Shown in pieces: positions 1 through 8,602 of a stretch of DNA of 64,000 nucleotides (within the stretch, counting starts at the first letter, position 1; every line of letters begins with the position of its first letter). The position numbers and the translations under genes are program-made. The notes beneath the pieces were generated by a model. It searched no databases and was not told the origin of the DNA. It saw nothing but the letters and a program-made list of their open reading frames with translations. Origin of the DNA: Mycolicibacterium sp. TUM20985 (lineage in GTDB: Bacteria; Actinomycetota; Actinomycetes; Mycobacteriales; Mycobacteriaceae); contig NZ_AP027291.1 in NCBI RefSeq assembly GCF_030295745.1, forward strand, positions 3,720,001-3,784,000. Direction: 5' to 3'.

Positions 1-473
1 AAGTGGCCGCTCTGCCCGGGCACGCGGTCGCCGAGGCGCCCGGTTACGCGACCGTGCCCTGGGATGCCGTCGACTCCTGGATCGAGGAGGGCCGCCCACT
101 GGTCCACTACCCACCCAATCCCTACCACCGGGTGGACTGCAGGCCGGCGAAGCGGCGACTGCGGGCATCGGTCGCCGGGACAGTACTCGTGGATACCGCA
201 GATACCGTGGTGGTGTTCGAGACCTCGCTGGCACCAAGACTTTACGTCGACCCCGGCGTGGTCCGGACCGACCTGCTCCGCCGGTCCGACAGCACCAGCT
301 ATTGCAACTACAAGGGCCAAGCCACCTATTGGTCGATGGCGGTCGACGGCACCGTGCACGACGACATCGCCTGGAGCTACGCGGACACCCCGCCCGAGAC
401 GCTTCCGATTCGCGGATACCTCAGCTACGACGAGACCCGAGCCGACGTGATCGCCGAGTTGCCCGTCGGCTGA
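1..473 (+). CDS. DUF427 domain protein, 5' end cut by the window edge
   Basis: The frame is open from the left edge to a stop at 471-473. The first visible start-like codon is GTG at 3, but the sequence there reads like an interdomain linker, so the gene probably begins outside the window. The 156 visible residues carry one DUF427 fold (roughly residues 45-135, with conserved stretches such as SYCNYKGQATYW and IAWSYADTP). Many actinobacterial members have two such domains and about 250-290 residues, so one copy may be missing. The biochemical function of DUF427 is not known. It runs toward the minus-strand genes that follow, with 24 bases between. Confidence 0.8.
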   Translation, partial: VAALPGHAVAEAPGYATVPWDAVDSWIEEGRPLVHYPPNPYHRVDCRPAKRRLRASVAGTVLVDTADTVVVFETSLAPRLYVDPGVVRTDLLRRSDSTSYCNYKGQATYWSMAVDGTVHDDIAWSYADTPPETLPIRGYLSYDETRADVIAELPVG

Positions 474-497
474 ACCGCATTCGCGCCGCCTGACGTC

Positions 498-1418
498 TCA
501 GCCGGCACCGACGACCCGCTGGCCGAATCGGTCGATGGTCTCGAGGGCATGGGCCAGGCTGTCACCGGGGAGGTGCACCTGCGTCCAGGTGACGCCGAGC
601 GCCTCGAGTTTCTCGATACCCGAGAGGAATTCGTCGGCGTTGAAGTCCGCGTCCGCGGGACTTCCGCCCTCTCCGTTGGTGAACGTGACGTCCATTGCCG
701 ACGGATCCCGGCCCGCCGCGTCACATCTGCGCCGGAGATCGTCGAGGCCCGCCGCGAGGTCGTCGAGCGACTCCATGGCGGCCGTGCGCGCCGTCTGGGC
801 CAGCACCGCCGGCGCCGGGAACGGGCACCAGCCGTCACCGTGTTCGACCACCCTGCGCCGTGCGGCGGCGGTGTTGCCGCCGATCCATATCGGCGGGTGT
901 GGCCGGCTCACCGGTCTGGGGTGTGCGGTGATCCCGGTGGCGGTGAAGTGCCTGCCCTCGAAGAAGACGTCATCGTTGGTCCACACCGCGCGGATCACCT
1001 GCAGCGCCTCCTCGAAGAGGGCGCCCCGTTCCTCGAAATTTACACCCAAAGCCGCGAATTCACGCTTCAGATACCCCACACCCACCGCGAGGGTGAAGCG
1101 TCCGTCGGACAGCAGGTCCAGCGTCGCCCCCGCCTTGGCCACCACGAACGGATTTCGGTACGGGAGCACCACCACGTTGGGGATCAAGCGCAGCGTGCTC
1201 GTGCGGGCGGCCGCGAACCCCATCGCGACGAAGGGATCCAGAGCGTCGTGGCCGCCGGATTCCAACCACCGCTGGGTCGGCGCGGGATGATCGGTGAAGC
1301 CGAATCCGTGGATGCCCGCCGCCTCCGCCGCCGCGGCGACCGCGCCGATCCCGCTGCCGCTGACCAGTTCCGGGTTGTAGGGGTGGGTGTGCATCGGATG
1401 GGTGATCGTGAACTTCAC
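498..1418 (-). CDS. LLM-class F420-dependent oxidoreductase
   Basis: A 306-residue luciferase-like monooxygenase fold protein of the mycobacterial F420-dependent type. Visible signs are the early HPMHTHPYNPELVSG strand, the FGFTDHPAP segment, SDGRFTLAVGVGYLKREF and the HPPIWIGG strand that lines the cofactor site in this family. Start is GTG at 1418. It lies 31 bases downstream of an NTF2-like gene and is probably the last gene of a three-gene minus-strand operon led by a phosphotransferase-like gene. By family it would oxidise or reduce an organic substrate with F420 or FMN. The substrate cannot be read from sequence, but the neighbourhood suggests catabolism. Confidence 0.85.
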   Translation of the reverse strand: MKFTITHPMHTHPYNPELVSGSGIGAVAAAAEAAGIHGFGFTDHPAPTQRWLESGGHDALDPFVAMGFAAARTSTLRLIPNVVVLPYRNPFVVAKAGATLDLLSDGRFTLAVGVGYLKREFAALGVNFEERGALFEEALQVIRAVWTNDDVFFEGRHFTATGITAHPRPVSRPHPPIWIGGNTAAARRRVVEHGDGWCPFPAPAVLAQTARTAAMESLDDLAAGLDDLRRRCDAAGRDPSAMDVTFTNGEGGSPADADFNADEFLSGIEKLEALGVTWTQVHLPGDSLAHALETIDRFGQRVVGAG

Positions 1419-1449
1419 GGGGCGACGACTCCTCTGCCAGCGGGCGCGA

Positions 1450-1965
1450 TCATTTCGCGAGCCTCCGCGCCAACCCCGCGCCCACCTTCTTCATCGTCGC
1501 GGAGACGTAGACGGTGAGGAACGCGTTGAAGACGTCCTCCCGCAACCGGGTCAGGGTGGATGTCTTGATGCGCCATTGACCATCGACCTTTTCGTACGTC
1601 TCGTGATAATGCCCGTAGCCGCGCAGGGTGATTCCGGGCGCCAGCCTGACGACGTCTTCGAGCGCCCAGATCCCCCGCGCGGTGGTTGGCGAGGTGAGCT
1701 CGAGTTCCGGGGAGTGCACCTGGTGGGCCGTCACCTGCGACGGCTTCTTCAAGTTGGCCCGCGTGAACGCGACGAAGTCGTCGGCGCCGCGAATCGACTT
1801 CCCGCCCGCCTTGGAGGTATCGCTGACGAAGTCGTCGGTGAAGAGGAGGCGCCAGGCCTCCCAGTCCTTGCCGTCGAGGAGTCTGCAGTAGCGCGCCTTC
1901 AGCTGCTTCAGCGACTCGATTTCCACCAGATCGGTTAGTTCCACCAGATGCCCTCCCTCGTTCAC
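1450..1965 (-). CDS. SnoaL-like / NTF2-fold protein
   Basis: A 171-residue cone-shaped NTF2/SnoaL-fold protein. The N-terminal helix pattern EIESLKQLKARYCRLLDGKDWEAWRLLFTDDFV is typical, as is the later GYGHYHETYEKVDGQWRIK. Such proteins act as small dehydratases, isomerases or hydrolases, or have no known activity. Start is GTG at 1965, overlapping the TGA of the upstream phosphotransferase-like gene (GTGA), so translation is probably coupled. Function within the island is unknown. Confidence 0.8.
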   Translation of the reverse strand: MNEGGHLVELTDLVEIESLKQLKARYCRLLDGKDWEAWRLLFTDDFVSDTSKAGGKSIRGADDFVAFTRANLKKPSQVTAHQVHSPELELTSPTTARGIWALEDVVRLAPGITLRGYGHYHETYEKVDGQWRIKTSTLTRLREDVFNAFLTVYVSATMKKVGAGLARRLAK

Positions 1966-3131
1966 ATCGACTTCGCCAGCGCTGCAACGGTTTCGAGATC
2001 CTCGATAGCGGCGACCGCGCGCGCCAGCCCCTCCAGGGAGATGGCTTCACTCTGCATGCCGCCAAGCCCAGCGGTGGTCAGCGGTGAGACGAAGGCATAG
2101 GTGACGGCCTGACGGTAGCGGGTCCACAGCTCGTCGCCGTCGAGCTCCGGCCCGCCGGACGCCGCCAGCGCGGCGCGATAGACGTCGAGCAGCTCGCGCT
2201 CGGCGCTCTGCCGCTCGGTGGTCGGCAGGCCCAGTACGAGCGTGTAGGTCAGATCGCGGGACGGATGTCCTCGCCTGACCACCTGCCAGTCGAGCAGGCC
2301 GGCACGGCCGTCCCGGAAATAGGTGTTGCCGGGGTGGGAGTCTCCATGCAGCACGGTGTGCGTGCCCGAATCGACGATCTCCGTGGCCACCTGGTAGTTC
2401 TCCCAGAGGAAGCGACCGGACTCGATCGGAATCGTGGTCCGGTCGGCGAGCTTGCCGGCCGACATCTTCATCAGTGAGGGTGTCAGCAGGTTCGCCGGAT
2501 CCGTCGAGGGAGCCATCAGCCAACCGAATCGCCCTGCACCGTCGCCCTTCTCGGGAAGCTTTCCCCAGAATGCACCGTGCAGGCCGGCGAACACCTCCAT
2601 CAGCGACGCCATCTGATCAACCGACAACGGGTTCAGCGTGTCGGCGAACTGACACGGCGTCGTAGCCATGTCCTCGAGGATCACGACGTAGCGTCCGGTC
2701 ACCGAATCGAACGCCGAGCCGTGCGACCTCGGGATCCCCGCCCCGAGAAGGGGTGCCAGCTCACCGTAGAACCGGGATTCGGTCTCACCGAGTCGGGCGA
2801 GTTCGCCGAGCATCCTGGTGGCCGCCGTCGCCGCCGACAGCTTGACGAAGACCGAAGCGGGCACGTCCCTTCCGGCAAGAGCGAGCCGGGCTCTCGATGA
2901 CGTCCCCGCCTCACCGTCGATGACCGACACCGAGTCGACCCGCAACCCCGTCAAACCCGACAACACCTCGGCGGTGAGATCCTCAACGCGACGGGGAAAG
3001 CGTCGCCTCCGCCCGAGCGCCGAGTCGGTCGCGAGGCGCTGCACACCGTGCCCGAGGTGCGCACCGAGGCGAGCTGTGGGCACGACGGACCCGAGCAGGC
3101 GCCGAACCGTCGACGGGCCACGATCAGTCAC
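1962..3131 (-). CDS. Phosphotransferase-family protein (APH/choline-kinase fold)
   Basis: A 389-residue aminoglycoside-phosphotransferase-like kinase. The Brenner-type catalytic loop HGDSHPGNTYF (about residue 265) and the metal-binding LLDWQ that follows are intact, and an ATP-lobe sequence YVVILEDM is seen near residue 150. In mycobacteria such genes often lie in lipid and steroid degradation clusters with unknown substrate. Start is GTG at 3131, about 12 bases after a TAAAGT -10-like box on the minus strand, so the message may be leaderless. First gene of the 3131 to 498 operon, divergent from the SRPBCC gene. Confidence 0.85.
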   Translation of the reverse strand: MTDRGPSTVRRLLGSVVPTARLGAHLGHGVQRLATDSALGRRRRFPRRVEDLTAEVLSGLTGLRVDSVSVIDGEAGTSSRARLALAGRDVPASVFVKLSAATAATRMLGELARLGETESRFYGELAPLLGAGIPRSHGSAFDSVTGRYVVILEDMATTPCQFADTLNPLSVDQMASLMEVFAGLHGAFWGKLPEKGDGAGRFGWLMAPSTDPANLLTPSLMKMSAGKLADRTTIPIESGRFLWENYQVATEIVDSGTHTVLHGDSHPGNTYFRDGRAGLLDWQVVRRGHPSRDLTYTLVLGLPTTERQSAERELLDVYRAALAASGGPELDGDELWTRYRQAVTYAFVSPLTTAGLGGMQSEAISLEGLARAVAAIEDLETVAALAKSM

Positions 3132-3137
3132 AGGTGG

Positions 3138-3179
3138 ACTTTACACTTTCAATTGAATCTGTAATTCAATGTGTAGACT
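3138..3179. promoter_or_regulatory. Divergent promoter region with AT-rich palindrome
   Basis: The 80-base gap between two divergent genes holds an inverted repeat, ATTGAAT at 3152-3158 and ATTCAAT at 3164-3170, five bases apart. On the minus strand TAAAGT (revcomp of 3138-3143) is a -10 candidate 12 bases before the GTG at 3131, with ATTACA 16 bases further up. On the plus strand TAGACT at 3174-3179 is a -10 candidate for the SRPBCC gene. A dimeric repressor binding the palindrome would control both directions. The site is much more AT-rich than its surroundings. Confidence 0.55.
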
Positions 3180-3210
3180 CTGACCGCATCGGCGACCGAA
3201 GGGCACTACG

Positions 3211-3693
3211 TTGGGCATCGTCACCACCAGCTCGGAGACCGCGTTCTCGCACTCCCCCGAGACCCTCTACGACTTCGTCACCAACCCGTCGAACTGGACG
3301 AAGACCTATCCCGGGAGCGCACACGTCGGCAGCAGCTCGAACGACCTGCCGTTGAAGGTCGGCGACACCTGGACCGAGGCGGGTCCGGATGGCGAACGGA
3401 TCTTTACCTGGCACCTCGCCATCGCCGTGCGCCCGACGATGTGGGTCTTCACCTCCGTCGGCAAGCTCGGTCACGACCGAGAGGGCAACGGGGGGATGCC
3501 GGGACGGATCACGGTGCAGTACCACTTCACGCAGCCCGGCGAGGGCATCACCCTGTTCGCGCGAACCATGACGGTCGAGGCCTATCGGGACTCACCCATG
3601 CCCGACGGCTTCTTCCGAATGGTCAACCCGGCCAACATCGACAAGTATCACGCGGCGATCGCCCGCGAGCTGGCGGCCACGCCCGCCATCTAG
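3211..3693 (+). CDS. SRPBCC family (START/Bet v1-like) protein
   Basis: A 160-residue single-domain SRPBCC protein. The opening pattern, ETAFSHSPETLYDFVTNPSNWTKTYPG, is the usual first strand and helices of the fold, which forms a hydrophobic pocket for lipids or aromatic compounds. Start is TTG at 3211, supported by GAAGG eight bases upstream. No ATG is near. The stop codon overlaps the stop of the convergent esterase gene. Role in the island is unknown, possibly binding or modifying a hydrophobic intermediate. Confidence 0.82.
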   Translation: MGIVTTSSETAFSHSPETLYDFVTNPSNWTKTYPGSAHVGSSSNDLPLKVGDTWTEAGPDGERIFTWHLAIAVRPTMWVFTSVGKLGHDREGNGGMPGRITVQYHFTQPGEGITLFARTMTVEAYRDSPMPDGFFRMVNPANIDKYHAAIARELAATPAI

Positions 3694-4616
3694 CCGGCCC
3701 CGTGCAGCGCGCGACGAAGTGCCGCGCCCTGGAGCGCGAACAGCTGTTGGCTGACTTCCCATTCCGGCATCAGAGAATCGAACCCGTGACAGGTACCCGG
3801 GAACACGTGCAGTTCGGTCGAGACACCCGACCGCATCAGCCGAAGGGCGTACTGGACCGCCTCGTCGCGCAGCGGATCGAGTTCCGAACAGGTGATGAGC
3901 GCAGCTGCCAGGCCGCTCAGGTCATCGGCGCGGGCAGGTACCGCATCCGGCGGTACGAACTCGGCACCGGCGACGTGCCGCCACATCTGCCGGGTGGCGG
4001 GACCGTCGAAGCCCGGGGTGGTGAGGAACTCCTCCTTCGATGGGGTCGGCGCATCATCGAGCACCGGTTGGTGCAGCAGCTGGAATGCGATCGGTGGCGC
4101 GGTCCCGGCTGCCGCCCGTTGCGCGAGCCGGGCGGCGATCGCGCCGCCGGCGCTGCTCCCCGACACCGCGAGCCGGTCGGTGTCGACGTCCAACGGATTG
4201 CCCTTCGCCGCAATCCATTCGAGTACCGCCAACGCGTCGTCGAGACCGGCGGGATGTGGGTGTTCGGGGGCTAGGCGATAGTCGACGGACACCACCGTGC
4301 AACTCGCTCGCCGCGCCCACTCCAGGCACTGCCGGTGATCGGTGTCGAGATTCCCCAGGACGAACGCACCGGAATGGCAGAACAGCACGGCGGGCGCACC
4401 CGACGATCCGCCGCGGTAGACGCGGATCGGAACCTCGGGTCCATCGTCGCCAGCGACCCACTCGTCGACCACGTCGACATCTGACCACTCGAGCGCCGAG
4501 GCGCTCTCCCGACGTCGAGCATTCAGGGAATCCCGCAGGGCAGGAAGGCCCGCGGCCGAGAGGTCGGTCCGAAACTCGGCGAGGTGCCGCAGCTCCTGGG
4601 CGAGCCGCAGCGTCAC
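3690..4616 (-). CDS. Alpha/beta hydrolase, HSL-family esterase
   Basis: A 308-residue esterase of the hormone-sensitive-lipase group. The nucleophile elbow GSSAGG (about residue 153), the YRLAPEHPHPAG strand and the late CHGFDSL histidine are intact. The usual HGGG oxyanion motif is changed to HSGA (about residues 81-84). Last gene of a six-gene chain in which every junction overlaps. It directly follows the Baeyer-Villiger-type monooxygenase (GTGA overlap), so a natural role is hydrolysis of the ester or lactone made by that enzyme. This is inferred from order, not proved. Confidence 0.85.
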   Translation of the reverse strand: MTLRLAQELRHLAEFRTDLSAAGLPALRDSLNARRRESASALEWSDVDVVDEWVAGDDGPEVPIRVYRGGSSGAPAVLFCHSGAFVLGNLDTDHRQCLEWARRASCTVVSVDYRLAPEHPHPAGLDDALAVLEWIAAKGNPLDVDTDRLAVSGSSAGGAIAARLAQRAAAGTAPPIAFQLLHQPVLDDAPTPSKEEFLTTPGFDGPATRQMWRHVAGAEFVPPDAVPARADDLSGLAAALITCSELDPLRDEAVQYALRLMRSGVSTELHVFPGTCHGFDSLMPEWEVSQQLFALQGAALRRALHGAG

Positions 4617-6130
4617 GAACCGGTCCGTCGGTGTGCTTCGACGTGGATGTCGGGCGGCGCCGACGGCGGACCGAACGTGTAGTCACCGGCTCGGAACCGT
4701 CGTGTCATGCGCCAGAAGTCGCGCGCGCTGCGGGGCCACTGCGTGACCACGCGCCCGTTGGACGCACGAAAGTAGTTGTTGCAGCGGGTAGTCCACACGG
4801 TGCCGTCCATCCACTCATCGATGCGGGCGATGAAGTCGGCCATCGTCTGCGCCCGCACCGCGAGGTAGGACCGATCGTGGCGACGCAGATACTTCAGCGC
4901 CCGCACCACGTATCGGGCCTGGGCCTCCAACATGAAGATAACGCTGTTGGAACCCACGTTCGTGTTGGGCCCGTACAACATGAAGAAGTTCGGGAAGCCC
5001 GGCACCGTCATGCCGAGATAGGCGTAGGCGCCGTCACGCCAGCACTCCCCCAGCGAGACACCGTCCTCGCCCGTCACCTCGAGCTGGCCGAGATAGTCGG
5101 CGGCGGCATAGCCCGTGGCACAGATGACGACGTCCACGTCGAGCTGTCGACCATCCTCGGTGACCAGGGACCGGGCCCGCAGGGCCCGGGCCGGACTGGC
5201 CACCACTTCGACGTGCGAAGCGGTGAGAGCCGGGATGAAGTCCGAGGAGAAGACCAGTCGCTTGCAGCCGATCGGGGTCTCGGGCGTCAACCGTCGGCGC
5301 AGCTCGGGATCCGCGACGGTGGTCTCGAGCAGGGTGGAGGCGATCGTGCGGAATTCGGCCGTCTTGTCACTGCCGTGTTCGATCACCGAGATGTTGGCCT
5401 CGCTGCGCAACCACATCCGGGTCCGGTGGACCTTCATGGCGAACGGCACGTGGGCGAACATCCACCGCTCCCTTGCGGTGTACGCGCGGTCCGGCTTCGG
5501 GAAGACCCACGTCGGGGAACGCTGAATCGAGTAGACCTTCCGTGCGACCTTCACCACCTCCGGCACCAGTTGCGCTGCGGTCGAACCGGTTCCCAGCACG
5601 GCGACGGACTTGTCAACCAGATCCAGGGTGTGATCCCAGCGTGCCGTGTGGATGAGTGCGCCGGCGAACGGCTCCTCCTCGTCCAACGTTGGCATCGTGG
5701 GCCGGGTGAACAGACCCACCGCGGACACCACGACGTCGAAGGTGTGCACGGCGCCGGTCGTCGTCTCGAGGCGCCAGGTTCGATCCTCGGGGTTCCATCG
5801 CGCCGAGGAGATCTCGGTGCCGAGTTCGAGATGCGTTCCGAGACCGTACTTCTCGGCGCACCGTTCGAAGTAGGACAAGATCTCGGCCTGGCCGGACCAC
5901 AGTCGGGACCACGTGGCGTTTCGGTCGAACGAGAAGGAGTACAGGTGTGACTTCACGTCGCAGGCCAACCCCGGGTAGGTATTGATCCGCCATGTCCCGC
6001 CGACACCATCCTCCCGATCGAAGACGGTGAAGTTCTGAAAACCAGCCTTCTGCAGAAGGATTCCCAATGCCATGCCGCCGGGGCCCGCGCCGATGATGCC
6101 GATCGAAGGATTCCTGGCCATCGGCGTCAT
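4613..6130 (-). CDS. FAD-dependent Baeyer-Villiger-type monooxygenase
   Basis: A 505-residue class B flavoprotein monooxygenase. The FAD-binding GAGPGG lies at about residues 14-19, followed by GGTWRINTYPGLACD. The BVMO fingerprint FAGALIHTARWD (F-x-G-x3-H-x3-W-D) is present, and a second Rossmann motif GTGSTAAQ binds NADPH. The family converts ketones to esters or lactones using NADPH and oxygen. Start is ATG at 6130, overlapping the SDR stop. An alternative ATG (MARN) lies four codons in. Between an SDR and an esterase, the gene fits the ketone-to-ester-to-acid steps known from camphor and cyclohexanone degradation. Confidence 0.9.
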   Translation of the reverse strand: MTPMARNPSIGIIGAGPGGMALGILLQKAGFQNFTVFDREDGVGGTWRINTYPGLACDVKSHLYSFSFDRNATWSRLWSGQAEILSYFERCAEKYGLGTHLELGTEISSARWNPEDRTWRLETTTGAVHTFDVVVSAVGLFTRPTMPTLDEEEPFAGALIHTARWDHTLDLVDKSVAVLGTGSTAAQLVPEVVKVARKVYSIQRSPTWVFPKPDRAYTARERWMFAHVPFAMKVHRTRMWLRSEANISVIEHGSDKTAEFRTIASTLLETTVADPELRRRLTPETPIGCKRLVFSSDFIPALTASHVEVVASPARALRARSLVTEDGRQLDVDVVICATGYAAADYLGQLEVTGEDGVSLGECWRDGAYAYLGMTVPGFPNFFMLYGPNTNVGSNSVIFMLEAQARYVVRALKYLRRHDRSYLAVRAQTMADFIARIDEWMDGTVWTTRCNNYFRASNGRVVTQWPRSARDFWRMTRRFRAGDYTFGPPSAPPDIHVEAHRRTGS

Positions 6131-6858
6131 CCGATCTGCAGGGATTGACCGCCGTCGACGACGAGCTCGGCGCCGGTGATGAAGGAGGCGTGCTCAGACA
6201 CCAGGAATGCCACGGCGTCGGCAATCTCCATCGGCTTGCCCAGGCGGCCCGCGGCGGCGAGGCGAGTCTGCGTCACGGGGTCGAGCATCGGGGTTTCGAC
6301 GGGTCCGGGGAGGACGGCATTGACCCTGATCCCGGACGGGGCCAGCTCCGCGGCCGCGATTTGCGTCAGCCCACGTAGCGCCCACTTGGCAGACCCGTAG
6401 GCGACGTGGTTCGGAAACGGTCGGACCGCGCCCGTGCTACAGGTGTTGACGATCGAAGCGCCGTCCGCCCGGCGGAGGTGTTCGAGCACGGCCTGGATCC
6501 CGTTGAACGGACCGAGACAATTCACCCGCCAACTCGTCTCGAAGCCCGCGGTGGTCTCGTCGGCGATCGACGCCCGGTGCAGCACACCGGCGTTGTTGAC
6601 CAGGGTGGTCAACCCGCCGAAGCGCTCCACCGCGATGGCGACGGCATCGCCCCACCGCTCCGGCGAGGTGACGTCCAAGGCGATGGCGACGACGTTCTCA
6701 TTGCCCAACGCCGCAGTGCTGACGTTCAATTCGTCGACGCGTACGTCGCAGGCAGCCACCCGGAACCCGTCGGCGAGCAACCGTTCGACGATGGCGGCAC
6801 CCTGACCGCGGGCGGCGCCCGTCACCAGTGCCACGCGGTCCGAGCCGTTGGCGTTCAG
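6127..6858 (-). CDS. Short-chain dehydrogenase/reductase
   Basis: A classical SDR of 243 residues. It has GAARGQGAA for NAD(P) binding, NNAGVL, the active-site Ser of the NTCSTGAV strand, and YGSAK with catalytic Tyr and Lys. The frame runs on far upstream without a stop, but that part is shadow sequence. The likely start is a rare CTG at 6858 that overlaps the stop of the aldolase, with GGGAG five to six bases upstream. GTG at 6834 is possible but leaves almost nothing before the Rossmann strand. Probably oxidises a secondary alcohol to the ketone used by the neighbouring monooxygenase. Confidence 0.85.
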   Translation of the reverse strand: MNANGSDRVALVTGAARGQGAAIVERLLADGFRVAACDVRVDELNVSTAALGNENVVAIALDVTSPERWGDAVAIAVERFGGLTTLVNNAGVLHRASIADETTAGFETSWRVNCLGPFNGIQAVLEHLRRADGASIVNTCSTGAVRPFPNHVAYGSAKWALRGLTQIAAAELAPSGIRVNAVLPGPVETPMLDPVTQTRLAAAGRLGKPMEIADAVAFLVSEHASFITGAELVVDGGQSLQIG

Positions 6859-7634
6859 TGGTATCTCCCGTCTCCGGTGGGCCGTTCGTCGTTCTCTGCC
6901 TTCGCGGCGGCCAGGTGAGCGGCCGCACCCCGGCGTAGGGCCTGCGACTCCGATGCGAGGGTGATCATCCGAAAACCCAGCTGCACCGCCGTGCGTCCGA
7001 TCACCCCGTCTCCGGCGTGGACACCGGCGATCAGGCCCGCCGCGTTGGCTGCGTCGACGATCCGTGCCATCGCGTCCAGTACCTCGGGATGGGTCCACGC
7101 CTCCGATACCGCGTAGCCCATCGAAATGGCAAGATCCGCTGGCCCGACGTAGATTCCGGCGAGCCCGGGCACGGCACAAATCTCGTCCACCGCCCTGAAT
7201 CCCCTGACCGTCTCCACCATCGCCAGGACGTTCACCCGAGCTTCCAGCGCGGCCACGTCGGTTCCCAGACTCGCCCGCAGCGGCCCGAAACTTCGCACGC
7301 CCCGAGGAGCGAATCGCGTCGCCGCCACGGCCTGCGCCGCCTGCTCGGCCGTCTCGATCATGGCCACGATGATCACGTCGGCGCCCGCGTCCAGGACGCG
7401 GCCGATGGGCGACGGCGCGGTGGAGGCAAATCGCACGGCGGTGAGGATCGCGACGTGTTCGAGCCGATTCAACATCCATGCCACGTCGGCATCGTCGAGA
7501 TAGCCGTGTTGACAATCGAATCCGACGTAGTCGTAGCCGCTGTGGGCGAATGCCTCGGGGCCGAGAGCCGTAGGACCGACCACCCAGCCTCCGAAGATCT
7601 GCGGCTCCTCGGCTAGGACTCGCGAAAGGCTCAT
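6855..7634 (-). CDS. HpcH/HpaI aldolase family protein
   Basis: About 259 residues with the (beta/alpha)8 fold of HpcH/HpaI aldolases and citrate-lyase beta subunits. Seen are GYDYVGFDCQHGYLDD near the N terminus, the metal-ligand glutamate in VAMIETAEQA, and GIYVGPADLAISMGY. These class II aldolases cleave hydroxy-acid intermediates, often giving pyruvate. The ATG at 7634 overlaps the stop of the alcohol dehydrogenase (ATGA). A longer frame upstream reads into that gene and was rejected. The usual ExHG is DCQHG here. Confidence 0.85.
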   Translation of the reverse strand: MSLSRVLAEEPQIFGGWVVGPTALGPEAFAHSGYDYVGFDCQHGYLDDADVAWMLNRLEHVAILTAVRFASTAPSPIGRVLDAGADVIIVAMIETAEQAAQAVAATRFAPRGVRSFGPLRASLGTDVAALEARVNVLAMVETVRGFRAVDEICAVPGLAGIYVGPADLAISMGYAVSEAWTHPEVLDAMARIVDAANAAGLIAGVHAGDGVIGRTAVQLGFRMITLASESQALRRGAAAHLAAAKAENDERPTGDGRYH

Positions 7635-8602
7635 GCCACGATCGCGATCTTGACGCGCCCGGGGGTGGGGCGGCACGCCACCTCGAAAGCCGTCTGGACG
7701 TCGTCCGTGCCGAAGGTGTGCGTCAGATACCGGGGCAGCAGGTCGGGGTGTTCTCGAACGAATGCACCGGCCTCGTCCAACATCCGGCGCCGCTCCAGAG
7801 TCACGCTAGATTTCAGCGTCAGGTTGTTGCGCAGCATGGTGCGGATGCTGATGGGATAGGTGTCATCGTCGGTCACCCCGAAGTAGAAGACGGTGCCCCC
7901 GAAGGCCGCGGCCTCGATCGCGTGGCCGAGGGTTGCCACCTGATGACCGACCGCCTCGATCACGACGTCGGCCCGGTCCTCGGGCGCAAGGTGGCGGATC
8001 CATCGATCGCTGGTGGCCCGCACCACGGTGTCGACGCCGAATTCCGTGCCGGTGGCGGCGCGATCGACGGGGTCGACCCCGGTCACGTGGGCGGCACCGA
8101 ACGCCTTGGCCACGTAGGAGAACAGCAGTCCGATCGAGCCCTGTCCGATGACGGCGACACGTCGCCCCGCGAGGTGGGGAAGCTGTTCGACGGCGTAGAG
8201 CACACATGCGAGAGGTTGCAATCCGATGGCGAGTCCCGGTGTCAATGCCGAACCGTAGGAGACCAGGCCGTCGCCATCGGCGACCACGAAACCCGTCAGG
8301 CCGTCGAACCCCGACGCCCAGCCGACCACGTGGTCGCCCGGTCGGTGGTCGGGGTGACGGCTCGCCACCACCTCCCCGGCGATCTCGTGAACCGGAAAGC
8401 CGATCATCTCGGCGGCGCAGGCACCGGTGTCACCCGGCAGCTTGCCCTGCACCCCCCGGAACGCGGGCAGATCGCTTCCGCATACCCCCGCGGCCAGGAA
8501 GCGCAGCAGCACCTGACCATTGGATAGGGAGTCCGGTGAGGGCTCGGGGAGTTCCAACCGCTCGAAGGTGTACGGCGCCACCAGCCGATAGCCCCACATC
8601 AT
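7631..8602 (-). CDS. Zinc-type alcohol dehydrogenase (MDR family)
   Basis: About 323 residues of a medium-chain dehydrogenase. AGVCGSDLPAFRG carries the catalytic zinc cysteine, VHEIAGEVV replaces the usual GHE motif, and VIGQGSIGLLFSYVAKAFGAAHVTGVD is the Rossmann nucleotide site. No four-cysteine structural zinc lobe is evident. It likely oxidises an alcohol made by the P450 encoded just upstream. ATG at 8602 shares one base with the P450 stop (TGATG), so the pair is translationally coupled. Confidence 0.85.
   Translation of the reverse strand: MMWGYRLVAPYTFERLELPEPSPDSLSNGQVLLRFLAAGVCGSDLPAFRGVQGKLPGDTGACAAEMIGFPVHEIAGEVVASRHPDHRPGDHVVGWASGFDGLTGFVVADGDGLVSYGSALTPGLAIGLQPLACVLYAVEQLPHLAGRRVAVIGQGSIGLLFSYVAKAFGAAHVTGVDPVDRAATGTEFGVDTVVRATSDRWIRHLAPEDRADVVIEAVGHQVATLGHAIEAAAFGGTVFYFGVTDDDTYPISIRTMLRNNLTLKSSVTLERRRMLDEAGAFVREHPDLLPRYLTHTFGTDDVQTAFEVACRPTPGRVKIAIVA

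Noticed and set aside
4040..5950. Plus-strand open frame (636 codons) over the esterase and Baeyer-Villiger gene
   Set aside because: Antisense shadow of genes with intact motifs.
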